DNA from: Dictyobacter vulcani
GTDB lineage: Bacteria; Chloroflexota; Ktedonobacteria; Ktedonobacterales; Ktedonobacteraceae
Assembly (NCBI RefSeq): GCF_008974265.1
Contig: NZ_BKZW01000003.1
Span: 655,275 to 719,274, forward strand
Direction: 5' to 3'
Length of the DNA: 64,000 bases
Positions 54,643 through 62,696 of the stretch are shown here, in pieces. Made by a program: the position numbers and the translations under genes. Under the pieces are notes generated by a model. The model worked only from the letters and a program-made list of their open reading frames with translations, was not told where the DNA came from and made no database searches. Position 1 is the first letter of the stretch. Each line of letters starts with the position of its first letter.

Positions 54643-56163
54643 ATGTCGCAACCACAAGCACGTCTCCGAATGGTCCTCGTCATACTCTTTATTTTTCTCT
54701 TTAGCCTGGGCACCATTTTATTTGCTCCAAAATCGTCGTCGCCACAAGTTGCCCATGCTGCAACCACCTACAAAGTGCTGTTTGATAACGCACATGCTGA
54801 AACAGCGGGTAATGCTGACTGGGTTATCAGCACCAGCCAGCCAGATCCACTGGCTCAGAATGCAAATCCTCAGGTAGAAACTGATTGGACTGGAGGAATA
54901 AGCGCCTGGGGTGTGGCACTGCAAAAGACAGGCCGTTATTCACTCAAAACAAACACCAGCGCGATCACATATGGAAATACCAGCAATGCTCAAGATCTGA
55001 GCAATTTCAACGCTTTTGTACTTCCCGAGCCAAATACGCTCTTTACAAGCAGTGAGAAAACCGCCATCCTCAACTTTGTGAAAAATGGTGGAGGCTTATT
55101 CATGATTGCTGACCACAATGGTAGTGATCGTAACAATGATGGTTCTGACTCGCTCAAAATTTTCAATGACCTCATGAATAATAATGGGGTTAAGAGTGAT
55201 GTGTTCGGTATCCAATTTGATGTGTTGAACATTGCTTCTGAAAATCCCAGCAATGATACCCCAAATGGCGATCCTCTCTTAAGCGGTCCATTTGGAACTG
55301 CCCAGGGAAGTATTATTCGCAACGGTACCACGGAAACATTGAATAAAACAGACAATCCAGCCGCCCATGGTATTATCTATCGTGCCAGTTCCTCAAATAC
55401 AGGTACGACTGGAGCCTTCTTCTCTGGCAGTACTTATGGAAGTGGTCGTGTATTAGCAATGGGTGATAGCTCAGCAATTGATGACGGCACCTGTGCGTCA
55501 GGCAATACCTGTTACAATGGCTGGAATGATCCCGCTGCTCAGGATAATATTCTTTTCCCCAATGGAACCGAATGGTTGGCATTAGGTAGTACAGGACCAG
55601 GACCAACCCCAACCCCAACTAAAATCCCAACCGGCACGCCAACGCCTCAGCCTACTGTAACACCAACGCCCCAGCCCACTGTAACACCAACGCCAACTCC
55701 TACAGGTAATCTGTTGCAGAATGGTGGATTTGAGAGTGGTAGCTCTCCGTGGGTAGAAAGTTCCATCGGTGGATATGAGATTGTTGATTCCTCCAATCCG
55801 CATACTGGTTCGTATGAGGCCTATCTCTGTGGATATAATAATTGTCAGGATAGCATCTATCAGACGGTGACTTTGCCAGCCAGCAGTACATCGGATGTGT
55901 TGAGTTACTACTGGTATGTAAATACGACCGAGACGACACACTCATTTGATTATCTTTCTATCCAGGTTCGCAGCACAAGCGGCACCGTGTTGAGTACACC
56001 TCAAAAGTTGAGTGATGGTAGTACGACTGGGAGCTGGCAAAAATCATCTTTCGATATTAGTGCCTACAAAGGTCAGACCGTGCAGATTGCCTTTGTTGCC
56101 ACGAACGGAAATCAGAATCCCACTGATTTTTATGTTGATGATGTAGCCGTCGCCAGTAACTAA
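54643..56163 (+). CDS. Secreted modular protein, GATase1-like domain plus carbohydrate-binding-like module
   Basis: A 506-residue secreted protein. A signal peptide (MVLVILFIFLFSLGTILFAP, cut near AHAATT) is followed by a domain (about 40-310) that starts YKVLFDNAHAETAGNADWVI, has ILNFVKNGGGLFMIADHNGS and GSGRVLAMGDSSAIDDGTC; this resembles class I glutamine amidotransferase-like or DUF4350 folds found in secreted proteins. A linker of TPTP and TPQPTV repeats leads to the C-terminal beta-sandwich LLQNGGFESGSSPWVESSIG to DFYVDDVAVASN, shared with the gene at 26659. AGGAAGGG precedes the ATG. Function unknown; the surface is the likely site. Confidence 0.8.
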   Translation: MSQPQARLRMVLVILFIFLFSLGTILFAPKSSSPQVAHAATTYKVLFDNAHAETAGNADWVISTSQPDPLAQNANPQVETDWTGGISAWGVALQKTGRYSLKTNTSAITYGNTSNAQDLSNFNAFVLPEPNTLFTSSEKTAILNFVKNGGGLFMIADHNGSDRNNDGSDSLKIFNDLMNNNGVKSDVFGIQFDVLNIASENPSNDTPNGDPLLSGPFGTAQGSIIRNGTTETLNKTDNPAAHGIIYRASSSNTGTTGAFFSGSTYGSGRVLAMGDSSAIDDGTCASGNTCYNGWNDPAAQDNILFPNGTEWLALGSTGPGPTPTPTKIPTGTPTPQPTVTPTPQPTVTPTPTPTGNLLQNGGFESGSSPWVESSIGGYEIVDSSNPHTGSYEAYLCGYNNCQDSIYQTVTLPASSTSDVLSYYWYVNTTETTHSFDYLSIQVRSTSGTVLSTPQKLSDGSTTGSWQKSSFDISAYKGQTVQIAFVATNGNQNPTDFYVDDVAVASN

Positions 56164-56240
56164 TTTTGATGTCATTGAACCAGATACCATGGCTTGCGTT
56201 GTGCGAGTTCTGGTTTAATGATGACCTATCGCTTTAAGTG

Positions 56241-56299
56241 AAAGAGAAGAGCCATCTCGTGGTTGTAACGTTATGACAACTGCGGAATGGCTTTTCTTT
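56241..56299. terminator. Terminator hairpin between convergent genes
   Basis: AAAGAGAAGAGCCAT and ATGGCTTTTCTTT pair imperfectly around a loop that has its own GTTGTAACGTTATGACAAC stem. It lies between the secreted protein gene and the IS110 chimera. Confidence 0.55.
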
Positions 56300-56317
56300 A
56301 CTGAGAATCCGATGCGT

Positions 56318-57268
56318 TTAGTCTCTGTTGGAATGTAATACAATGGTGGTCAACGAATATGGTGCAATGGTGGCACCAGACGAAGATCCTGATGTAGAGG
56401 TAATGGAACTACTCTGTTCACCATATGTATAAACAGTAGTATGTGTAGTGACATGATAGCCATTGAATGCCAGTGACACTATATAACTATGAGCAGGATC
56501 TTTGATCCCGATACTCTGCGCGGCCAAGTGCTGCAAGGCTCTCAGTTTTGCATCGGAGACGCTACAGGTTTTGCCTCGTGCCTCGCGCAGCTCGGCGAAA
56601 CGAGCCTGGGACAGGAGGGCAGGGGTTGGAAACCGGGAACGCAGAGCCAAAGCTGTTGGTAAGTTGGGATTGAGCAAGAGGCGGGTAAACTCTGGAAAGA
56701 GTTCATCGCAGATTGCGGTCAGCTTGTTTTTGCGTTGCGTACTCTCGACGACCAACTCCGCGTGATGCTGAACCATTCCACGCAACTGGGCGGCGGCCTC
56801 AGTCGGAGGCGCAAGCCGGCGAACGGCCTGGAGAGGATCATCCACCTGGATGCCTTTCTCTAGCTGATTGTAAAGCTGGTTGGCCAGACCGAGCGCATCG
56901 CGTTTATCCGATTTGAGAAGCCCTTCCCGCCGCTTCTGAACATGGATAATATAGACAGAAATATCAAGCTCTTGAAGATACTGCATCAAGGTTCGATGAT
57001 AGTGGCCAGTCACTTCAAGTAAGACCTGAACCTGGAGAAGAGGCACATAGGTCTCGATGCGGTCGATGAGCGAACGGAAACCCTCGCGGGAATTCTCAAA
57101 AGAGAAAGCGGGACAATGTTCAAAGCGCTGATGGCGAGCGAGCAACGTCGTTGAGAGAAAGCCAGCGACGTGGGTTCGTTTGCCGATATCAACGCCAACG
57201 TACAGCGTTTTTTGAGCCAGGAGGGGAACTGTTCCTAGTGAATCTGGAGATGATGTTTTGCGTGACAT
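56318..57268 (-). pseudogene. IS110 family transposase fused to a hydrolase tail
   Basis: A 316-residue chimera. Residues 1-265 are an IS110 DEDD transposase: TLYVGVDIGKRTHVAGFLST (first Asp), VQVLLEVTGHYHRTLMQYLQ (Glu), KSDKRDALGLANQLY (two Asp). The C-terminal Transposase_20 domain with the catalytic Ser is missing. After IGIKDPA the frame continues with VSLAFNGYHVTTHTTVYTYG and ATIAPYSLTTIVLHSNRD, which looks like the C-terminal beta domain of a secreted glycoside hydrolase (PPYSLTTIVL end). So an old junction fused a truncated IS110 gene to a hydrolase 3' end. ATG at 57268 has AGGAAG upstream. Confidence 0.75.
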
Positions 57269-58023
57269 GAGCGCTTCCTGCCTTTCAGGCATCATTGCCT
57301 GTTGCTTCCATGACAACCAACGACGATGTTGGGTGGAGAAGCGAGATCCTGTGGGCGTGCCTCTACCAACTTCGGACGAGAAGTATGGCCTTCAACCTCA
57401 TATCAGGTGTGCGCACACGCCCCCCAAGTTTTTTTCAAGAGTCGAACTCCAAAGCGTGGAAGGGTTCTGCAGGATTTTTTCCAGCAGGGAGCTACCCCAC
57501 TGAGCTTCTCCAAGAAGAAGAGTACACTCGTTCCAATCAAAGATCAAGAGGTTTTGGAGAGATTCTGTCCGAAGCGCTGGCCATCTTTTCGAAACCCGAA
57601 CGATGCTCTATCAATGCATTGCCGAGGCACAGGCAGACGAGCCAGTCACGCGGCTTTGTGCGACGCTTGGCGTGTCCGTGAGTGCGTACTATGCCTGGCG
57701 CCGACGCCGAGAGCGTCAGCATCAGCGAAAAGGTGGCGAGTTAAAACAGGCGATTGAGGATGTTTATGCTGCCAGCTGGCAGAGCTATGGGAGCCCACGT
57801 ATCCTGGTGGAACTGCAAGCGCAAGGCTATCGATGCTCCTCACGCAAGCGTGTGGGCCCGCTTGCTGCGCGAGCAGGGCCTGTGTGCCCGTTCCAGACGT
57901 GTGAGAACGACGACGACACGCCAAGCCCCCCGCCCAGAAAGCAGAGAATATTCTGAATCAAGATTTCCAGGCCACGGCACCTCATCAAAAGTGGGTCACC
58001 GATATGACGATGATGCGAACCTA

Positions 58024-59021
58024 GAAGCTGTGCGAAAAGGCCAGCAGAGCCAGGAGGCCTGTGATAAAATGGGAAGAAAGGAGCAGACAAGAGCAAGTAA
58101 CAGGGATGATTGATGATAGAAGAGATATATAATGAGAAGGCGATCGTATCCAAGTGATATCAGCGATGAAGAGTGGGAGATCCTTAAACCGTTGCTTCTG
58201 GTAGCAAAGCCTGGTGGGCGACCAAGAACCACAGATCTGCGTGAGGTGGTCAATGCAATCTGGTATGTGTTACGTACAGGGTGCCAATGGAGGATGCTTC
58301 CCCATGAATTTCCGCCTTGGTCCACCGTGTGGTACTATTTCCGCATTTGGCGCAAGGCGGGCGTGTGGAGCAGATCCATACTACCTTGCGAGAGCGCTTG
58401 AGAAGCGAGCTGGGACGAGAAGCAACCCCTTCGGCTGTGATGATCGATAGTCAATCGATGAAAACGAGTCAAAAAGGGGGGAGCGTGGCTATGACGGCGG
58501 GAAGAAAGTTAGCGGTCGCAAGCGGCATATTGTGACTGATACGCTAGGGCTGATTATGCGGGCAAAAGTGCATCCAGCAAACCTGCAAGACGGGAAGCCG
58601 TTCCATTGGTGTTTGCTAGAATGAACGAGCAATTTCCTCGTATCTCGCATGTGTGGGTGGATCAGGGCTACACGGGCTTCGGCAGAAAATGGATAGAGGA
58701 ACAGTTTCATTGGAGTGTTGAGGTGGTCCAACATACCCCGAAACCTCGTGGGGAGTGGGTTCCCATCGGTGATCTCAATGATCTCGCCCATCTGCGTTTT
58801 GAGTGGCGTCGCTCCCACCTCAGCGGACAGGGTTCCGAGGGGCTCTTCCGCGTCGGTGGGTTGTCGAACGCAGGTTCGCTTGGCTTACCTTTTGTCGTCG
58901 GCTCTGCAAAGATTATGAGTTTCTGCCTGAAAGTACCGAAAACTGGATCTATACGTGTATGATCCGCTTAATGACTCGCCGCTTGGCGCGAGCCAGCCCT
59001 GAAGCCTTTTCGCACAGCTTC
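58024..59021 (+). mobile_element. IS5 family insertion sequence inside IS3 transposase gene
   Basis: A 998-bp element with ends GAAGCTGTGCGAAAAGGC and GCCTTTTCGCACAGCTTC, flanked by TA at 58022-58023 and 59022-59023. Removing the element and one TA joins ATGCGAACC to TATGAGGGCTGG and restores MMRTYEGWLYLAGILD of the IS3 OrfB in frame. The insertion is thus precise and later than the IS3 element. Confidence 0.9.
58132..58991 (+). pseudogene. IS5 family transposase, several frameshifts
   Basis: Joined frames read MRRRSYPSDISDEEWEILKP, GGRPRTTDLREVVNAIWYVL, TGCQWRMLPHEFPPWSTVWY, SAVMIDSQSMKTSQKGG (first catalytic Asp), ERGYDGGKKVSGRKRHIVTD, VFARMNEQFPRISHVWVDQG (second Asp) and RRWVVERRFAWLTFCRRLCK (third acid Glu). 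Breaks lie at about 58362, 58480, 58590 and 58800; most lack one G or C. It is the gene of the IS5 element and cannot be active as read. Confidence 0.82.
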
Positions 59022-59563
59022 TATGAGGGCTGGTTGTATCTCGCAGGAATTCTGGACGTGTTTTCTCGATCCATTGTCGGTTGGGCACTGGCCTGAGACC
59101 GAGATGAAACGCTGGTCCATCATGGCTGAGAGATGGCGGTATCGCGCCGCCGTCCACAGCCAGGATTGCTGCACCATTTTGATCGTGGTTCGCAATATAC
59201 CAGTTCAGCCTATCAGGATGTTCTGGCACAAACTGGCCTGATTGTGAGCATGAGCCGAACGGGTAACTGGTATGACAAAGCTCCTAGGGAGTTGTTCTGG
59301 AGCACGCTCAAGTGGGAAAGCATCTCTGGAATCACCTTCCCAACACGAGCGTTAGCCTAACACGCCATTTTTGAATACATTGAATGCTTTTACAATCGTC
59401 AACGTCGCCATTCTTCTTTGGGATATCTGAGCCCAACGCACTATGAAGAATTGATGACCCAGCCACCCATTTGTCCTGTCCACAAAAGTGGGTCAAGCTC
59501 AGAGAGCGAAGAGGTGGGGACCCCCTCTCGTGGTGCAATGAGCACGCCAGAGGGACTGAAGGA

Positions 59564-60070
59564 ATGAGTGCGAGACAGATTTTTGTGCTTTTGGAGCGCG
59601 TGACGAGAGCATTTATGGTGAGCTACAGGTGGAACGAGCAACGGGAGATGTGTGAGTTATGGGGAATGCTGACCCAAAGGGATCGAGAGATCTTGAACCA
59701 AGAGAGCGAAAGCCACAAGCTCTTGGTCGTCCTGTTCTTTTTGGGGCTGTTTGGAGATTGGCCTCGACAGTTTGAAGGATGGCTTGAAGAGGTATTTCAG
59801 GCGGCGAGCGAGCATGGGAGAGAGAAAGAACTGATGGAAGGCTATCAAGAGAGGATGAGGCAAGAGTTGTCTCGAGATCCGTATAAAGGAATCGAAGTGC
59901 AGTATCGATCATATGTGATTGAGTGGAAGCAGAAACGGGGAGGTGAGAGTTGTGTTGGAAAGAGAGGACGCTTCGAAGAAATGCAAGAGAGTATGAGTCG
60001 CTATGGATTGGTGTCTTACTCGCGGTGTGATTGGACGAGGCATCATTGTGCCTGGTCGCAAGGAGTGTGA
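59564..60070 (+). CDS. Unknown protein between insertion sequences
   Basis: A 168-residue protein starting MSARQIFVLLERVTRAFMVS with GAAGGA right before the ATG (an upstream frame extends into the IS3 end). Middle: CELWGMLTQRDREILNQESE, SHKLLVVLFFLGLFGDWPRQ and EGWLEEVFQAASEHGREKEL. It is helical, rich in Glu and Arg, without membrane helices or signals. A helical segment with LFFLGLFGDWP looks conserved-type but I do not know the family. After about 59990 the neighbouring frame (GVIGRGIIVPGRKECELDIC) looks more coding than this one, so the C-terminus may be frameshifted. It may be a passenger or accessory transposition protein. Confidence 0.5.
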   Translation: MSARQIFVLLERVTRAFMVSYRWNEQREMCELWGMLTQRDREILNQESESHKLLVVLFFLGLFGDWPRQFEGWLEEVFQAASEHGREKELMEGYQERMRQELSRDPYKGIEVQYRSYVIEWKQKRGGESCVGKRGRFEEMQESMSRYGLVSYSRCDWTRHHCAWSQGV

Positions 60071-60303
60071 ACTGGATATCTGCCTGTCGTATCTCACCTG
60101 AAGTGTCGGTTCTCCCATCGTTGCTGACAGGAGTCTCTGAAATGGTGTCGTGGGTGTCTGAGTAGGGAGCAAGCCAAAAACCGCGATGAGAGAAAAAGGG
60201 AGAACATGGGCAAAAAAAGAACTCAGTGAGATATTCTCAAAAAAGCTTACCTATCAAGTATACCTGAAGAGAGCCAAAAAATGAATGGCCCCCCTTTGAG
60301 GGT
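60071..60303. other. Non-coding or decayed stretch before ISAs1 copy
   Basis: About 230 bp with A-rich sequence (AAAAAGGGAGAACATGGGC, AAAAAAGAACTCAG). No gene, RNA or terminal repeat recognised. Confidence 0.4.
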
Positions 60304-60340
60304 CAGGGCTTTCCAATTCTAGAAAAGGGGTGAAAAAGAA
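60304..60340 (+). repeat. 37-bp left-end fragment of an ISAs1 element
   Basis: CAGGGCTTTCCAATTCT at 60304-60320 is identical to the terminal repeat of the element at 2301, and GGGGTGAAAAAGAA resembles its next bases. At 60341 the end of a different ISAs1 copy begins. So only the extreme left end of the older element is left. Confidence 0.75.
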
Positions 60341-61658
60341 CAGGGCTTCGCAAAAGTCCGGGGAGGTGAAAAAGAAGAGTCAATCCAGTAGAATGAAAAA
60401 AAAATCAAGGTCATTCGAGGAAAGACTCTGCATGGAATATAGCACACTGAAAACGGAAAGCAAGACCATTCAAGAAGTAAGCCATCGCACCTGCGTTCGT
60501 TGTACGACATCTGTGCGCAGATCCCTGATCAGCGGGCAGCCCGAGGGAAGCAATATGCGTTGGCGGACGTGCTCATCGTGCTGATCCTGGCCAAACTGGC
60601 TGGGATGAAAAGCCTGTTGGGAGCCAGCGATTGGGCGCGAGACCAAGGAGAGAGGCTGCGCGAGCAGTTGAACGTGAAGTGGAAGCGTATGCCGTGTGCC
60701 AATACGTACAAATATGCGCTCGCTCGGTTGGAGAGCCAGCAGATCAATGAACGATTTCGAGATTGGTTGCTACGGCAGGAGGCAGAAAGCCGATGTGGTG
60801 ACGAACCCAGTCGTCTCGCGATGCAGGCAGAGCAGCGCGCTGTTCATGTGGCCATTGATGGCAAAGTGTTGCGGGGAACCGGTCAGCAGAGCTATGGAGG
60901 AGAAAAGCCGCAGAGGCATGTGTTGCATGTGTATGAAGTGCAAACAGGAATTGTCTTGCATCAGTGTCCAATTGCCGACAAGCAGAATGAAGTCAGTGCC
61001 CTCAAGCCGCTGTTGACCGAAGTGCTCTGCAAAGGGCGCATTTTCACCGTCGATGCTGCTCAAAGTTATCATGCGTTTGGACGCATGGTAACTTTGAGCA
61101 GGAGGAGAGGTGATTCTGATCATCAAAGACAATACGCCCGTGACTCGAGAGGATCTGGAACTCTTTTTCGAAGATCCACACGCTGATCGAAGCACCTGGC
61201 ACTCCTATGAACAGGTCGAAAAAGGTCATGGCCGACTGGAGCGGCGCCACCTGCTCACCTCACCGGACCTCAACGAGTTGCTGGATCGAGAATGGGGAGA
61301 AGTTGGGCAGGTCTTTCGATTACAACGGGAACGCAAGACGGCAGAGAAAAGGAGCGTAGAGGTCGTGTACGGATTGACGACCTTGAGCCGAGAACAGTGT
61401 TCGATCCAGCGGCTTTTCCGCCTCATCCGCGACCACTGGGCGGTGGAAAATCGTCTCCATGGGCGCCGTGATGTGACGTTGGAGAAGACGATGTGGCGTT
61501 CGCGTTCCTCCTGTCGCTCAAATGCTTGCCGTACTCAACTCGCTCGTGCTCTCCTTGATGGATATGCATCAGGTTTCCAATGTGGCTCGTCAAATCCGGC
61601 GATTTGCATCTCACCAGAGGAGGCCCTTGCTTGGTTACTCTGACTTTGCGAAGCCCTG
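60341..61658 (+). mobile_element. ISAs1 family insertion sequence, decayed copy
   Basis: A 1318-bp element bounded by CAGGGCTTCGCAAAAGTC (60341) and GACTTTGCGAAGCCCTG ending 61658. Its ends differ from those of the element at 2301 after CAGGGCTT, so it is a separate type. It abuts an ISAs1 left-end fragment upstream and an IS21-type gene immediately downstream. Confidence 0.82.
60432..61643 (+). pseudogene. ISAs1 family transposase, at least three frameshifts
   Basis: Joined frames: MEYSTLKTESKTIQEVS, then DICAQIPDQRAARGKQYALA, LAKLAGMKSLLGASDWARDQ, CGDEPSRLAMQAEQRAVHVA with IDGKVLRGTG (first Asp), IFTVDAAQSYHAF (second Asp), LIIKDNTPVTREDLELFFED and RDHWAVENRLHGRRDV (Glu). Breaks near 60510, 61100 and 61490. 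It resembles the intact transposase at 2391 throughout. Not functional as read. Confidence 0.82.
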
Positions 61659-61662
61659 ACAA

Positions 61663-62423
61663 GCAACTGAACTTGACCCACCTGCAAATGGCGTTACCCC
61701 AGTTACTGGAAACGGCCCGACGAGAGCAATGGACGTATGAAACCATGGTGGAGCGAGCCCTGGGCGCAGAGCTGGATGGCCGCGAGCAAAAAGCGACGGC
61801 TCGCCGTCTCAAGGCTGCACGCATTCCCAGCAAAAAAACAGTGGAGGGTTTCGATTTTTCGTTCCAACCCTCGCTCTCCGAGCGGCGCATCCGGGAGTTG
61901 GCCGACTGCCCTTTGTGCGGACCTGCACCATGTGGTCTTTCTCGGCCCTCCGGGAACGGCAAGACACATTTGAGCCTGGCTCTGGCCAATCGGCACTGGC
62001 AGAGGGACACAGCGTCCTGTTTACGACGCTGGCGGAACTGGCTCAGTCCCTGGAGTGCCTCGCATCCTGTCTCATGCGTCAGCGCCTGCGGCGCTACATC
62101 GCACCCAGTTTGCTCATCATTGATGAGGTGGGCTACACCAGGCTCACGCTGAACAGGCTCATCACTTCTTTGAGTTGGTGGCAGCCCGCTATGAGCACGG
62201 CTCCATTATCCTAACGTCCAATACAGCTTTACTGGCTGGGGAGCGTTACTGGGGGATGAGGTACTGGCGACGGCTTTGCTTGACCGGCTCCTGCATCATG
62301 CAGAGGTCATCGCCATCAATGGAGCAGTTACGCATGAAGGAGCGCCGAACAGAGAGCCGAACCCCCTCAACCTTGTCAGACACAGCACGACATGCCGCCG
62401 GCGATTTGCCCACCGGCGTGTAG
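61663..62423 (+). pseudogene. IS21 family helper ATPase (IstB-like), broken
   Basis: Joined frames: KQLNLTHLQMALPQLLETAR, REQWTYETMVERALGAELDG, ARIPSKKTVEGFDFSFQPSL, SERRIRELA (IstB N-terminus), then in other frames VVFLGPPG-GKTHL (Walker A), GHSVLFTTLAELAQSLE, LRRYIAPSLLIIDEVGYTRL (Walker B), FELVAARYEHGSIILTSNTA and GDEVLATALLDRLLHHAEVI. Several frameshifts. IstB is the ATPase partner of the IS21 transposase IstA, of which nothing was recognised here. It starts 4 bp past the ISAs1 copy. Confidence 0.78.
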
Positions 62424-62696
62424 CCAACTGGCGTTCACGATGTCGGCGTTGGATCGCCTGGATTCCGGCGCAGTTTGGTCGGCGTTTTCATCGCCGACGT
62501 TCTTAACGTTTGTTTTTTAACGTTCGTTTGATTGGGGCGACCAATTCAAATCGGCTCGTCATGACACGGCCTTGTTCTCCACCAATTTTCGTGAAGAGAA
62601 TATGTGTAAAATAAAAGAAAAGAAGCAAATTATTCAGAACCGCTTGTAGAAGAACTGAAAAAACTCATGATCATTTTTCCTGAGCAGATCATGTGA
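62424..62696. other. Decayed stretch between IS relics
   Basis: About 270 bp with no gene recognised. GGCGATTTGCCCACCGG and related GGCG/CGCC-type words near 62400-62510 repeat loosely (GTAGCCAACTGGCG, GTCGGCGTTGG, GTCGGCGTTTTC) but no terminal repeat pair was found. Confidence 0.35.

Larger units (their letters stand above)
57603..59470 (+). pseudogene. IS3 family transposase OrfB, broken
   Basis: Start: MLYQCIAEAQADEPVTRLCA, CATLGVSVSAYYAWRRRRER (HTH_21 region) and YAASWQSYGSPRILVELQAQ. After a frameshift near 57840: VWARLLREQGLCARSRRVRT, then AENILNQDFQATAPHQKWVT and DMTMMRT (first catalytic Asp). The IS5 element splits the gene here. Beyond it come EGWLYLAGILDVFSRSIVGW, then, with more frameshifts and stops, HFDRGSQYTSSAYQDVLAQT (second Asp), GNWYDKAPRELFWSTLKWES and FYNRQRRHSSLGYLSPTHYE (family end). 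Several lost bases explain the shifts. Confidence 0.78.
57526..59497 (+). mobile_element. IS3 family insertion sequence remnant, interrupted by IS5
   Basis: Contains the end of an OrfA-like frame (EILSEALAIFSKPE at about 57560-57600) and an OrfB, then ends near TGTCCACAAAAGTGGGTCAAG (59477-59497). The left end was not found; a matching inverted repeat is absent from 57240-57560, so that side is truncated. An IS5-type element sits inside OrfB at 58024-59021. Confidence 0.7.

Noticed and set aside
59022..59100. Fusion of IS5 and IS3 transposases as a new protein (ends WLYLAGILDVFSRSIVGWALA)
   Set aside because: The open frame is only the accidental joining of the IS5 end to the rest of the interrupted IS3 gene.
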